A stretch of DNA of 64,000 nucleotides, from assembly GCA_000711775.1 (NCBI GenBank), contig ARYC01016986.1, forward strand, positions 62,001-126,000, read 5' to 3'. The notes beneath the pieces were generated by a model, which was given only the letters and a program-made list of their open reading frames with translations, made no database searches and was not told the origin of the DNA. This DNA is from Oxytricha trifallax. Taxonomy: Eukaryota; Ciliophora; Spirotrichea; Sporadotrichida; Oxytrichidae. The translations under genes and the position numbers were made by a program. Position 1 is the stretch's first letter; each line of letters starts with the position of its first letter. Shown in pieces: positions 13,701 through 23,380 of the stretch.

Positions 13701-16700
13701 GTAAATAATGGAAAAATGGGAAATTTTGTAAAATTAAAAAATCAACTAAAATTCACAAGTTTAGTTTTATTTTTTTTATATACTTCAAAAATATTTATGA
13801 AAATATAAATTTTATTGAGGAAAATTTTCTTTAAAATGTAAATTAGTGAGAAAATTAAATTATATAATCTTGATGCTATAATAAGATACAATATTGATAC
13901 ATAAAACAAATATAACTTATGTTCTTTATTAAAAAATGAACAATTAGAATGGAATATTAAATTAGATTTTTTGTATAGAAATTTCTTTTTTTTTGATTTA
14001 GCAATTAAGTAGTTTAAGATTTTATACTACATTGTAATTATTAATATTTAATTTAGAATTTTATGGAATTTAATAATGGCTTGCTCTATTGTAAAAATAA
14101 AAAATTTAAAAGTCAAAATTATAATTAATTATGGGAATAGTAAAATTGAAAATTATTTACTTTAAATTGATACAAATATATTGCAGATGTAATAAGTGTT
14201 CATTCAAAATAAATTTGTATAATATTACTATTAAACTTAATTGACAAAAAATAGATTTCAAAGAGAAAATTTTAAGCATTACACAATTTAATATGGGGCC
14301 ATTGCTTATATATTAAACAATTTACCTCTAAAAGTTTATCAAAATTAAACATTGAAATGTAATTTTTTTCATTTAATTACAGTAAAGTTCCTGAAAAGAT
14401 CTCAAAAATAAATTTTTAATTGAAATTTTATATTAATAATTTAGAATTATGAAGATTTAAATCCAAACAATTATAAACTTCAAATGGGATACCTATACCA
14501 AGTATTTCTTCTAGACACAATTCAATATCTTCCTCATATTATTGATTTATTTATAAAATAATTAAAAAAGAGATATTTGTAAAATTAAAATCTTTATATA
14601 ATTTAAAATTTATTGAATGTTTTTAGTGTATAAGAGAAGTTAGAGCAATTTACAAATATATTAAATAAATGAAATTAATAAAAAATAGAATGTATAAATC
14701 AGGCTTTGAAATTTTAAAATATAATGCATGCGATAAATATTTAGCATATGAATTGATCATATAAATGACTACTTCAATTAATTTATTATATTAATTTTTT
14801 GCAATTAAATAAAATTAGCCATATTCTGCTTGTCTTTTATGATTGAAATCCTTTACTCCTTGATTTTAGTAGACAGAAAAAGTGACCCTATAACTGATGA
14901 TAGAGACCCAATTATATAGTACTCTCTGAAGCCTGTGTCACTACTGGTCTTGATTTACTTCTTTGTATACGAGATAAGATAGGCTGTGAAGTAAGAAAAT
15001 TACATGAAGGAGATATGGAATTTCTTTGACTACTCTCTCATATTTGCTTATTCTCTCTTATTTGAGGAAAAAAAAGTATTTAAAATAAATGATTTTCATA
15101 TAATTACAAAAGGTAAAGTAATATTTATTTAATATTGTTAAAAACTAGATAACCCTCCCTTATCCAATCCCTAAAAACCCTATTTCATTTAAAATTTTAT
15201 TTCGAGAAAATTTCGATCTTAATAAATTATTGAATTCTATTATTAGACCTTGGGCTCCTACTATTTATTAAATTTACTTCACATATGAAAAATAATATTT
15301 ATAAAATTAAAATTTTCTAATCTTTACTCGTTAATTTTCTGAATAGTGGCGAAGTCAATTATTTACATAAAAATTGAAATATTTTGAGAGATGGGGAGGT
15401 GTATTGAAGGGGCATCTTGGTAAGAACATAGATATATTTAATCTGAATGTAATGAAGAAATCTTTCAATTAATAATTATGTCAACTTATAAATGAAATTA
15501 TATTTTAAAATGCAAATGATATGATAAAATACAATTTGGAAAATTAAGTCAGAAAAGTTTTTTTAAGTTGAAAATAAATTATAAAAAAATAAAGAATTGT
15601 TTCTAATTAATAGAAATTTTAGTTAGACTGAATTTTTAAGTTTTATAAGGGTTCTTAATAAAAATATTATCCAAATCGTTAAATATTTTAGGAAATCCGA
15701 ACCTAAATACCACATGCAAAAATCTTTGATTTTTTCGGGATTAGCTTATAAAGTTTATATATTATGATTTAAAGCGAAAAATTATTATTGTTTTCGTAAA
15801 AAAAATATATTGATTCGGAAAATTTTTTAGAGTGGTTTATAAATTTAATGCTTTAAATGAAAAAACTAAAGTAATTCCTCTTGAAAGAATCTTGCATTTT
15901 AATAATTAAAACTTTTCATTATAAATTAAATTTAAATCTAATTTTAAAATTGAGAATAATTTAAAATAGCAGGTCATAAATGTATATACTATGTTCTGTA
16001 ATCGCTATTTTTGTAAATTTTAAGAAAAATATTAAATAAAGTGAGGCATAAAGTATATATTTTTACCAGATTTTCCAAGTTTTCTGGATCTATTAACAAA
16101 AAGTGATATCTTATTTTTTACTTTTATTGTCCAAATATATCAAATAATCAGTATATTTGATTAATATAATTATTTATAATTTAATAGAAAATCAAATATT
16201 TTAAAGTAAAAAAATTAAATTTTCGCAAAAAATAATACTTAACTGAGGAGTAAAACTTTTAATCAAATAAAAAGTATTGAAGTATATTAAAATGTTAAAA
16301 ATTTATCATCTTTTTAATTTAATATAATAAAATATTTAATTTTCCAAATAAATAATATTTCAACAAAAACGGTTCTTGAAGCTGCCTTTCCATATGAAGA
16401 CTTCATTTAAATGCTACATTTTTTATTATCTCTACCTTAATATTATTTTAATTAATTAGCAAGGTTGATTGTAATGATTAAAAAAAATTAGAAAGCGTTC
16501 TTTTTTACATAAAATAAATAAAAAATAATAAATGTTACAAGTTATTCATAAATATTTGTTTTAATTAGGAAGTAGAAGTTGTTTTGTTAATGAAAAAAAA
16601 TTTAATAAGTCTTTTTATTTCACTAAAAAATTTTAAAGCAAAATCATAATGATTAGGTTAATAAAAGTAAATATATATATAAAGTATGTATTATATAAAT

Positions 16701-19700
16701 GTTTTAACATAGACATAGAAAGACTTAGTGCAACTTACAATCAAAATATTTAAATAATATCGTCTAAGTAAGTAAAAGAATAAGTAAAATTAATATATTA
16801 ATTTTTTTTATATAATAGGGTAGTTTTTCTTATAAATTGGCGTATCTGGATTCAGGGATAAAGGGTACTATCAAGAAGGGAAGTATTAAGATGGTCGGGG
16901 TTAAGTCTTAATAAATATAAAATAATTAAATTCTTTAAATTAACACTAAGTTATAAAGTATCATGGATTTTTGACAATATTCGATTTTTATCAAATAGAT
17001 CAAACATATTAATTATTGCTTGATGCTTTACTAAAATCATAACATGCAACGAATATAAATCAATAAATTGAAAAATTTTAGCTTTTTAAATTGTAATACT
17101 AAAGCTCGTTATTGTTTAACAAGTATCAATGAGACTAAAAAGTTAAATGATATTAAATTTTTTCAATCATTTTAACTGTATTTTAATCTCATTAATATAG
17201 TCTTCCTGACATTCTTGAAGATAAACTTCTTCTTAAGAATCTACGATGGGTTCAGTTTCTTGGTATCCATGATGGCTGCAGTGTTTGTAGACCTTAAGTA
17301 TTTCATAGGTTTCTTCGTAATCTTTATTCTGCAATTCGGTCTTGTGTTTGCCATTCTATTTGATGCAATTTCAATAGAAGAATATTAAGGTATTGGCATC
17401 TTTGCTTACATCATGATGGCATTTAGAACCTCATCAGGAGACTTTATTATTATATTTTAATGTGTTTACGGAAATTAATACTGGGGCTTTAACCAGCTAG
17501 AGAGATAAATAAATCTGATAGTTTCATACTTTGACTTTTGGGCATACAAATCAATCATAAACTAAGAGCCGGGAGTTGTGGAACCCATATACTAAACAAA
17601 TAATTTTCAGCATCAGAGATTTTAATGTTGATTCGTATAAAGATCAATCCTCAGTACTTGTTGTATTGTTTAATAATTAAAATATATGAAATTATTAATA
17701 ATAAATAAAATTAAATTATTTTATCAATGTGATGGGTTATTAATTTCTAGAAAAATTGATATTTAGTTTTATCCACATAAATTTTAGCTATTTTTGTATA
17801 TATCTTTTGCATTATAAAAATGAATTGTATATTTTAAGTTAAAATACCTAGAAATAAAATAATTTAATTTAAAAATATTTTATTTTTTAGTTATTTAAAA
17901 AATAAATTATAAACTTATTTAACTGATTAAAGCAATTTATTATTCTTTAAAAGTATTAAATTGAAATATTTTTGAATATATACAATTACTTTGAATTTAT
18001 AAATTAATAAAATTATAATAATTATAAATTTTTAATTTTATCAATAATATCCTGGGTCATCTGGATTATTAAAAACACAATAATTTCTATATTTTATTTA
18101 TATATAAAAAGCTGTAAAATCTAATTAATCTTTTTTTATTAGGAATTCATTTAGCCATGCTATAAAAGAAAGAAATATTATAGAGTATTTATTTCAGGAT
18201 GATAAGTTCGATGATAATTTTACATGTTAACATTTATATTCTCTTGTAAATATATTTAAACATAATTTATTTGTTTTAATTCATTTTATAAGATTTTTTT
18301 TATAAATAATAAAATTTATTTAAAAATCAAACATTTTAATTTCTTCAATTTTCCTGTAAGTAAATTTAAAAACAAAAAAAGAAAAAGCTTGATTATTTAA
18401 ATTTACTAATGATAACTTCAATTACAGTTATAATGAATTTCATTTTTAATTTAACTTAAGCATGACTAAAAGGATAAATTTATTATAAAAAAGAATATAA
18501 TTTCTAAATCTCTTGCTTTGACATTTTATCATTTTTAAGGTCATTTTATAATTAATTTAATTGTTAAATTTGATAAATATTATTTCAATTAATTTTTAGA
18601 GTTAATTCGTCATAAAATGTAATTTATTATCAAGCTAAGATTTGAATATTTATTTTCCACTATAAAATTTAGTAAAAATTATAACGAAATAAGCTTTTAT
18701 AAATTTAAAATAATTTTTTTAAAAAAACTAAAATTCAAATTAAAACTAGCTATTATTCTTAATATAATTATATTAACCTAAACGTTCTAAATGAAATTAT
18801 CAAGCTATGAAATGAAAATTTAATTTATTAATGTGCACTTGCTATTATAATTTTTCAAAAGTAAATGGAAAATTGTTTTTAATTAGATTTTAATTCTAAA
18901 AAATTATAGAATAATTATTTGTAGATTATTGCAGTGATGTTGCTTAATGTGATGTTTATGAATTTCATAATCGCAGTTATTTCTGAATCTTATGAGAAAG
19001 TCATGCAGAAATTAGTTGCTGAAAGTTACAAAGTCAAAGTCCAAATGATTGTAGAAAGGGAATTGCACTTCACTGAGGAAGAGCTCACTTCAGAGCAGTA
19101 TTTCCCTAAGTATTTGATATTGAGAAGGCCAGTATCAAGTTCAGAGGGTGAGAACGGTGAATAAATACATTAAACTATACATGTTTTAATTAAGAAATTT
19201 TTTTATGATTCTTCCAGGAGGCACCGTTACAAACTTATAATTAAATTGAATCTATTTCAATTTATAAAATTAATAGATAAAACGTATAATAAATCTCAAA
19301 AATATTGACTTCATTAATCTTTAAAGCTATATTTACGAGGTTTTCGAGTTTTAATTGTTTTTCAAACTATCATTTATCATATATTTAGTTTATCTATATA
19401 AATACAATACATTTCAATATTTCAACTGCAATTAAATATATTTAATCCAATTAATTCAAATTATGATTTGAAAAATGCACTTCCTTTAAATTTTAATTTT
19501 TTTTATAAGGAAGCCCATATTAAATAATATATTCAGTTTATATTTAACTCATTAGAATTTAAATAAATGCAATTGCAAAAATGAATAATTTAATTGTTCA
19601 TTTAAGTTGATTTCTTTGATATTTAGCCACCCATCTATAAAGTAAATTAAAATATAATTTTAAGGATTAAATGGCAAGGCTTTGTAAAAGACATTAAAAA

Positions 19701-21985
19701 CACAATTAAAACTTCAAGTACTAAGCAAAAGACAGATATTTAATTCTAATTTAGGGAGGTTATTATTTGAAAAATAATATAATTTAATATTGATTACATA
19801 ATTTTTCATAACTAATTATTAATTATAGATTATAATTTATTAAGCATCTGTTGCTAGATGCCTTAATAGGAACAAAACAACCATCCTAATTCAAATTTTT
19901 AATCAAATCAAGATTCATTAAAATATTGAGAAATTTAAAAATTAATTATATATAATATTATTATCTACATAGTATTAGATGAATCAGATTTTTAAAATAT
20001 TATATAAAAATAGAAACTATATAAAATAAAGAAATAGAAAAAGATTGTTTTATTTGATATTTTGGAAATCACTATAAACGGAAAACGTGCATGTTGCTAG
20101 AATTTGATTTATTTTTCTTAAATTTTGTTATTATTTTAAATGCAGAATAAAACATAAGATAAATTATTCAAACCCTTATTACTAAATATAAGCACTAACT
20201 GAGAAAATGGAAGTTTAGAGTTAGAATCTTAAAAGTGAGGTTAAAATTGGAACATAATAATAATTTAACTTTAAATTTCTATAAATTTTTAAATAATTTA
20301 TTTATAAATATTTTATAGAAATATTATAAAAACAGGAGCATTATAAAGTCAACTAGAAGCTCAAGAAAATAAAATTGAAATGCTAAATAATTAACTTGTT
20401 TCGTTCATAAAAGAATAAAAATTGCAAAATGCAGCAATAATCAAAACTAAACAATAAATGAACTATGATTTTGTATTTTCATACTTTGATATAATAAATA
20501 ATGATACTATTAGTGTATTGAGGAGGAATTTAAATTAGATAGAAATATTTTTGAGGTCTTTAAATGGTGTCAAATTTTTTCACAACCTCAAAATTCGTCA
20601 CCAACTAAAGCCTCAAAATAATTTCCATCAAATTTAACCTCCTCCTTATTATACTAAAGTAGTATTCATCATTAAAGAACTAAATCGTGGTAAATTATAA
20701 TGATAAGTTATAAAGTCTAATTTTTAAGAAATTATCACTATAAATTTGATTTAAATAATGAAAATTAAAAATTTTATATAAAAAGGTTTTTTTAAATGAA
20801 AGAGAGGAAAGTGAGGAGAGGTGTTTCTGTTAATAGTAATAGATATTTACAATAGACTTATAAATTATGACCAAAACAAAAGTTATCCATGATTTATTCC
20901 TCTTTCTTTAAAGTATTAATAAAAAAACAATTGGGTTTTTTTTATTTTTATAATTGTTAGAATAAACATAATATACGAATGGGATAATTTAATTTTTTTC
21001 TATATTGAATTAATGAAATCGCGCTATTATTTTATAATATTGACTTAAGCATAGGATATTTCATAACGATACTTAAATAATTTCTATATATTGGTATATT
21101 GTAGATAGTATAATTTTAAATTCTCTTTAAATTTGATGAATAATATAATCAATTGAGCAAACTATTTTTATTTTGTCAAAATATTGCGCCTTAGATTGCT
21201 ATTTCTATTAAAGTAATATCTTATAATACTTAACTTTGAATGAGCTATAAAATTAATTAAAAAAAATGTTTTAAAGTATTGAATTTAATTACTGAAGAAC
21301 CCTAAGCGATGACAACCTATACAAAATCAATGATTCCTCAATAGGTGAATTCAATTATTTATAAGGTAGATAGGTAAGTATGTTTAAACTGAAGGTTTGA
21401 TGGTAGTGGTAAATATCAATTGAAAATTTTACAATTAATAATATATTATTTTTTTATCACTTAAGTTAATGTTTAATAGAGAAATAATAGACGGTGAGTA
21501 CAGAATTCCTTCACATGGTTACAGGTAAATTTTTAAGAAAAAAATTACAATATTTGGAATATTTACGGTTTTATAAACGACCGATAAAAAGGACCTTCTT
21601 CAAAGCTAGTTTGCAAATATGAAGTCATTCCGTCCATGTTACTTATTATAATATTGGAGAGATGTGAGAGGTTTAAAAATTGTTCGCCTGTAAAAACCGT
21701 TGGAAACGTTTAAGGTTAGAGACATAGCGTAGCTTTTTGTTGAAAAGACTGCCAACCAGGCATTCTAGCTCTGACCTATATTATTTATATATCTAAATAT
21801 AATTAATAAGAAATTTATAGTAAATTAAATTTAATATTAATGTAGAATATAATATTTAGGAGAATTGAAGATGTCCATGCATTAATTTATATATTTTAAA
21901 GTGTTCGAGTTTTCTCTTCTTGGTAGAAAATAAGCCTTTAAGAGTTTTTATCTTGCATTTTATATTTAATTTCATAATTATCAAT
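4680..21985 (+). CDS. Channel gene copy 1 (germline precursor, about 25 MDSs): TRP/polycystin-like cation channel
   Basis: Interrupted germline gene. Read with TAA/TAG as Gln, the MDSs a1-a25 join in order through 2-10 bp pointers. The protein starts with propeller-like strands (VYVVNEEKTLLFISFEKNIE in a2; a3-a5 similar), then a helical middle (a6-a13). Membrane helices follow in a14-a15 (QFNIFLIFCLSFMIEILYSL and two more) and a16-a17, a pore stretch FRTSSGDFNVDSYKD across a17/a18, a last helix WVIWIIAVMLLNVMFMNFII across a19/a20, and a Lys/Gln-rich coiled-coil tail (a20-a24). TGA stop at 21866. This order suits a ciliate TRP/polycystin-type plasma-membrane or ciliary channel (inference from layout). 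The start lies left of a1: no ATG or upstream MDS was found, so the 5' part is missing here or lies outside the window. A paralogue with the same IES positions is at 34877-51610. IESs run from 47 to about 2035 bp and are AT-rich. Confidence 0.75.
4879..5071 (+). CDS. Channel copy 1, MDS a2 (propeller-like)
   Basis: Reads FETKITVYVVNEEKTLLFIS.., alternating hydrophobic strands as in WD/propeller blades. The left pointer is TGCAGA and the right is TTATA (5067-5071, repeated at 6531), which gives G-Q-P-L-Y-L-S-F in frame. The long IES that follows (1459 bp) holds two palindromic elements (5410-5550 and 5664-6118). Confidence 0.75.
5410..5550. repeat. Small inverted repeat inside an IES
   Basis: About 40-bp arms (5410-5449 and 5511-5550) share the core CTAAAATAGGGAAACCTTCC and its complement around a loop of about 60 bp. 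No coding. Probably a short palindromic MITE-like insert in the IES after a2; the paralogous IES of copy 2 lacks it. Confidence 0.7.
5664..6118. mobile_element. 455-bp palindromic MITE-like element
   Basis: The ends ACAGATTAACGCACGATATT and its near-complement (right end at 6118) continue into arms of about 200 bp that share the core TTTGACAATGTGCATCACTG. The loop is AT-rich and non-coding. The arms differ at scattered bases, so it is not fresh. It lies in the IES between a2 and a3 and has no counterpart in copy 2. No transposase was seen, so the family is unknown. Confidence 0.75.
6531..6628 (+). CDS. Channel copy 1, MDS a3
   Basis: Reads LSFIDSKMQLVLRIIEKSQE.. The frame is confirmed by b3 of copy 2 (same frame, no TGA). 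The right pointer TAATATT (6622-6628) is repeated at 6772 and joins as S-K-A-V-I-L-T-I-G-M-K in frame. A 143-bp IES follows. Confidence 0.75.
6772..7004 (+). CDS. Channel copy 1, MDS a4
   Basis: Reads KWKYTSRIILNDFYEYKLNA.. and later PPSKVEFEVATD.., close to b4. The right pointer AATT (7001-7004) is repeated at 9040 and joins as N-N-K-I-L-I-S-L-K. The 2035-bp IES that follows holds two C-rich tracts (7326-7567 and 8458-8550) and otherwise only AT-rich DNA. Confidence 0.8.
7326..7567. other. C-rich, G-poor strand-asymmetric tract inside an IES
   Basis: About 240 bp on the plus strand is rich in C and nearly lacks G (CCTACCTCTACCCCTTCACC and similar). No reading frame matches any neighbour. 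In composition it resembles the C-rich arm at 855-1040, so it may be a single decayed arm of that element type. It is absent from the matching IES of copy 2. Confidence 0.55.
8458..8550. other. Second short C-rich tract in the same IES
   Basis: Contains GAGACCCGTCCACTTCCAAA and later runs of CCCC. Same strand bias as 7326-7567 and the same IES; no coding seen. Possibly another remnant of the same element. Confidence 0.4.
9040..9214 (+). CDS. Channel copy 1, MDS a5
   Basis: Reads NMSNYKLDYFLVDGIQDQRL.. and NYLNQRYDIFCDIDQQHV; b5 is nearly the same. The right pointer TGTT (9211-9214) is repeated at 10287 and gives H-V-Q-Q-Q-F-Y-T-D-D in both copies. A 1072-bp AT-rich IES follows with nothing recognisable. 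Confidence 0.8.
10287..10562 (+). CDS. Channel copy 1, MDS a6 (helical, ankyrin-like)
   Basis: Reads TDDIEALLSLKSMDDLEIIA.. then YRPRVLEYLIKHFELQDKS.., helix-turn-helix pairs that recall degenerate ankyrin repeats. Very close to b6. The right pointer is AG (10561-10562); copy 2 uses AGAG. The 1614-bp IES that follows contains the possible extra piece at 11278-11470. Confidence 0.8.
11278..11470 (+). CDS. Open stretch inside the IES after a6, possible extra MDS
   Basis: An open frame of about 64 codons with TAA as Gln, Lys/Tyr-rich (KRLYKYLFKGIKNSFYKDFD..). No clear counterpart was found in copy 2. In both copies a6 joins a7 in frame without it, so it is more likely chance or a fragment of another gene than part of the channel. 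Confidence 0.25.
12177..12313 (+). CDS. Channel copy 1, MDS a7
   Basis: Reads YLLELLVKFQNHYCFNHFID.. and INLSEYFESNQNPKN. The right pointer CATT (12310-12313) is repeated at 12977. Matches b7. A 663-bp AT-rich IES follows. Confidence 0.8.
12977..13015 (+). CDS. Channel copy 1, MDS a8 (39 bp)
   Basis: A tiny MDS, ..GILNLPII.., with right pointer AATCAA (13010-13015) repeated at 13063. The copy 2 pointer here is the longer ATCAAGATAA. The IES that follows is only about 47 bp. Confidence 0.7.
13063..13091 (+). CDS. Channel copy 1, MDS a9 (29 bp)
   Basis: Very short MDS encoding ..KINHKNFQDLH. The right pointer CATTA (13087-13091) is repeated at 13220 and joins as D-L-H-Y-D-D-K in frame. A 128-bp IES follows. 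Confidence 0.65.
13220..13324 (+). CDS. Channel copy 1, MDS a10
   Basis: Reads YDDKELILGLQQISEPKDIL.. and YDEIFNEHLDYQ. The right pointer TAA (13322-13324) is repeated at 13388. Matches b10. A short IES of about 63 bp follows. Confidence 0.75.
13388..13447 (+). CDS. Channel copy 1, MDS a11
   Basis: Reads KSKTLSVIIKSSILL. The right pointer TA (13446-13447) joins to a12 as S-I-L-L-N-L-P-D-T; copy 2 uses TAAA at the same place. The IES is about 80 bp. Confidence 0.7.
13528..13625 (+). CDS. Channel copy 1, MDS a12
   Basis: Reads NLPDTLTNEPRKLMEVLSQT.., nearly identical to b12. The right pointer is AAT (13623-13625), against AATTC in copy 2. A 642-bp AT-rich IES follows. Confidence 0.8.
14268..14338 (+). 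CDS. Channel copy 1, MDS a13
   Basis: Reads ..NFKHYTIQYGAIAYILNNLP.. The right pointer TTTA (14335-14338) gives L-K-V-Q-I-Q-T with a14. Less conserved than its neighbours. A 117-bp IES follows. Confidence 0.6.
14456..14540 (+). CDS. Channel copy 1, MDS a14 (enters membrane helix)
   Basis: Reads QTIINFKWDTYTKYFFQTQF.. and runs into the first clear membrane helix. The right pointer CATATT (14535-14540) is repeated at 14820 and joins inside N-I-F-L-I-F-C-L-S-F. A 279-bp IES follows. Confidence 0.8.
14820..15075 (+). CDS. Channel copy 1, MDS a15 (membrane helices)
   Basis: Reads IFCLSFMIEILYSLILVDRK.., then a helix around SLLVLIYFFVYEI, the acidic/basic linker and MKEIWNFFDYSLIFAYSLL. Typical of the S1-S3 part of TRP/polycystin-like channels. 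The right end is about 15075 (pointer in an A run). The 1289-bp IES that follows starts with a C-rich patch near 15148-15183 that resembles the same place in copy 2 (46298-46345). Confidence 0.8.
16365..16407 (+). CDS. Channel copy 1, MDS a16 (43 bp)
   Basis: Short MDS reading V-L-E-A-A-F-P-Y-E-D-F-I. The right pointer CATT (16404-16407) is repeated at 17190 and joins as D-F-I-N-I-V-F-L-T-F-L-K. A 782-bp AT-rich IES follows, with one G-richer patch at 16838-16905 of unknown nature. Confidence 0.7.
17190..17445 (+). CDS. Channel copy 1, MDS a17 (membrane helices and pore)
   Basis: Reads IVFLTFLKINFFLRIYDGFS.., helices around FLVSMMAAVFVDLKYF and GFFVIFILQFGLVFAILF, then EEYQGIGIFAYIMMAFRTSS and the start of the G-D-F pore motif. 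Nearly identical to copy 2. In copy 2 the reading continues without interruption; here it is split by a 175-bp IES. Confidence 0.85.
17446..17620 (+). repeat. Copy-1-specific IES with a dispersed repeat
   Basis: This 175-bp IES splits the pore codons after G-D-F; the paralogue (47840) has no IES here. The pointer is about TTT, and a longer direct repeat ATTTTAATGT sits near both ends. Its inner part (TTACGGAAATTAATACTGG) recurs at 26690-26708, so the IES carries a dispersed repeat. It looks like a recent IES gain in copy 1 or a precise loss in copy 2. Confidence 0.7.
17621..17666 (+). CDS. Channel copy 1, MDS a18 (pore to linker)
   Basis: Reads F-N-V-D-S-Y-K-D-Q-S-S-V-L-V-V. The right pointer TAT (17664-17666) is repeated at 18048 and joins as L-V-V-S-W-V-I-W. 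A 381-bp IES follows. Confidence 0.8.
18048..18070 (+). CDS. Channel copy 1, MDS a19 (23 bp)
   Basis: Micro-MDS encoding only S-W-V-I-W-I-I. Left pointer TAT, right pointer GATTATT (18064-18070, repeated at 18924). In copy 2 the pointers are ATAT and GGATTATT. An 853-bp AT-rich IES follows. Confidence 0.75.
18924..19164 (+). CDS. Channel copy 1, MDS a20 (S6 helix and cytoplasmic tail)
   Basis: Reads IIAVMLLNVMFMNFIIAVIS.. (S6-like), then the charged helix ESYEKVMQKLVAESYKVKVQ.. and PKYLILRRPVSSSEGENGE. Nearly identical to b20. The exact right end was not resolved. An IES of about 500 bp follows. Confidence 0.85.
19665..19743 (+). CDS. Channel copy 1, MDS a21
   Basis: Reads WQGFVKDIKNTIKTSSTKQK.. 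Ends at a TAA (Gln) pointer repeated near 20183-20191. Matches b21. An IES of about 440 bp follows, AT-rich. Confidence 0.75.
20183..20251 (+). CDS. Channel copy 1, MDS a22
   Basis: Reads ALTEKMEVQSQNLKSEVKIG. The right pointer GGA (20249-20251) is repeated at 20335 and starts the coiled coil in frame. A short IES of about 83 bp follows. Confidence 0.7.
20335..20490 (+). CDS. Channel copy 1, MDS a23 (coiled coil)
   Basis: Reads GALQSQLEAQENKIEMLNNQ.. and KEQKLQNAAIIKTKQQ.., a heptad-like coiled coil. Copy 2 has an internal insertion (T-V-N-K-Q-L-V-A) relative to this one. The right end is uncertain because the palindrome at 20499-20674 starts here. Confidence 0.7.
20499..20674. repeat. Inverted repeat at the a23/IES boundary
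   Basis: The arms share TGAGGAGGAATTTAAATTAG (left) with its approximate complement to the right, and the outer parts AATGATACTATTAGTGTA and TATACTAAAGTAGTATTCAT also pair. About 175 bp; imperfect arms. Absent from copy 2. Confidence 0.6.
21285..21345 (+). CDS. Channel copy 1, MDS a24
   Basis: Reads TEEPQAMTTYTKSMIPQQ. The right pointer TAGG (21342-21345) is repeated at 21857; the joined frame continues Q-E-N and stops at TGA 21866-21868. A 511-bp IES follows with the less AT-rich stretch 21500-21780. Confidence 0.7.
21500..21780. other. Less AT-rich unexplained stretch inside an IES
   Basis: About 280 bp (contains ATTTACGGTTTTATAAACG, AAGGACCTTCTTCAAAGCTA and AACCAGGCATTCTAGCTCTG) between a24 and a25. 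It is clearly richer in G and C than the surrounding IES. No reading frame that I trust, and no match in copy 2 (whose IES here is only about 90 bp). Possibly an old inserted element. Confidence 0.35.
21857..21985 (+). other. Channel copy 1, last MDS a25: stop codon and conserved 3' UTR
   Basis: Starts with the pointer TAGG, reaches TGA at 21866-21868, then about 115 bp that stay similar in copy 2 (51490-51610), including CAAGCCTTTAAGAG-type sequence and TTTTTATCTTGCATTTTAT. Indels between the copies are not multiples of three, so this is untranslated. It is probably 3' UTR up to the telomere-addition region. Spacer 21986-23305 follows: AT-rich, nothing recognised except a TA microsatellite. 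Confidence 0.6.
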
Positions 21986-23014
21986 ATATCTAGTCTTTTA
22001 ATTAAATTATTGCGATTATTATAAGTATACTAATTTTCATTTCATTTATTCTTTTTAATTAGAATAATCACAAGAAATACTCTAATAAACTGAAAACTAT
22101 TTCATTAACAAAATCAAAATTAAAATAATTTTATTTATATGAAAAAATATTTTGCTAACTAAATGATATCTCATTCAATTACAGGAATTAACTCAAGGTA
22201 TTTTATGTAAATTAAATATTCATAATAAATATTAATACAAATTAGTAATCTATAAATTAATTAAACATTTGATTTATGCTAAATAAATAATAATGAGATT
22301 AGTTAAATTTAAATGTAATTTACTTTATTTAATGTTATACATGTTTGAAATATTTAAATTAATTAATTAATCCTTCTAAACCCTAAATCCAACTCTACCT
22401 CAATTTATTATCTTTCTCAATGTTAACCAAAAATTTTAATTATTTACAAAATTAATCCATAAAGTTTGAATAAATCTGGTTAGTCGACTTATATGGCAGT
22501 TATCACTTACCATAGATTTCATAATGCATAAATGTACTCTAACGGGTTGGATATAAATATAATATTATCTCTATTCCATTTTTAGATAGAGATACACTCT
22601 GTAAATACATCAAAAATTTTTATTGACTAGATTTTGTATTTTAATTTCACATTTATCAATATAATGAGGCAAATAAAAAATTATAAATAATACAAATTCT
22701 CAAGAAGGAAAGAGAGTAATTAATTCAGACCCAAAGTTGTGCATATTAAATATTTTTTTTAGTGAAAAATATTCACATTCTTAAAAAAAAGATAGTCTTA
22801 AAAATAATATTTAATACTATAACTAATCTTAATTAAGTAAACTATGATCTATTAATAAAAAAATAGAATGATTGGTTATTTTTACCAAATTAGATTAGAT
22901 TACTGTTTAATATAAATCGTCATTTACAGCTGTTAGTAATTGCATTTTATTAGGAATATAATTTAATACAGATCACTCTTTAGATTTTGCTATATTTTTA
23001 TCTTTGATTAAGGC

Positions 23015-23041
<27 letters not shown>
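23015..23041. repeat. TA dinucleotide microsatellite
   Basis: About 13 TA units in the spacer between channel copy 1 and gene C. Confidence 0.95.
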
Positions 23042-23045
<4 letters not shown>

Positions 23046-23305
23046 TACTAAGTATAGTAATTAAAAGCAACCTAGCAATAAATGATAATAGAAATACAAT
23101 AAACTTATTTTAATTTTATTTTAAAACAACAGCCACTTTAATCTCACACTAATAACCTTTAATTATCATTTATTGGAAAAATTTATTTATTACTATTTTA
23201 TTTAAATATTTATATCAGATATTAAATTATTAGCACCAAATCCTTCAATCTCTTATTAATGTATATGTAATACCTAATTAATTATTAGCCATTCATTTCA
23301 TTTTA

Positions 23306-23342
23306 AAGTGAATTTCACTTTTTTTATCATGCCTATATATAG
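23306..23342 (+). promoter_or_regulatory. Palindrome and TATA-like promoter of gene C
   Basis: AAGTGAATTTCACTT (23306-23320) has 7-bp arms around one T and ends exactly 60 nt before the ATG at 23381. The same 15 bases with the same spacing precede C' (52739-52753). A TATA-like CCTATATATAGG (23331-23342) follows, with TTATATAA in C'. The surrounding 60 nt are otherwise diverged, so this is probably a promoter or operator-like factor site. Confidence 0.65.
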
Positions 23343-23380
23343 GCCGGGTTTTATTATAAAGTATACGAAAAAAATTAATT

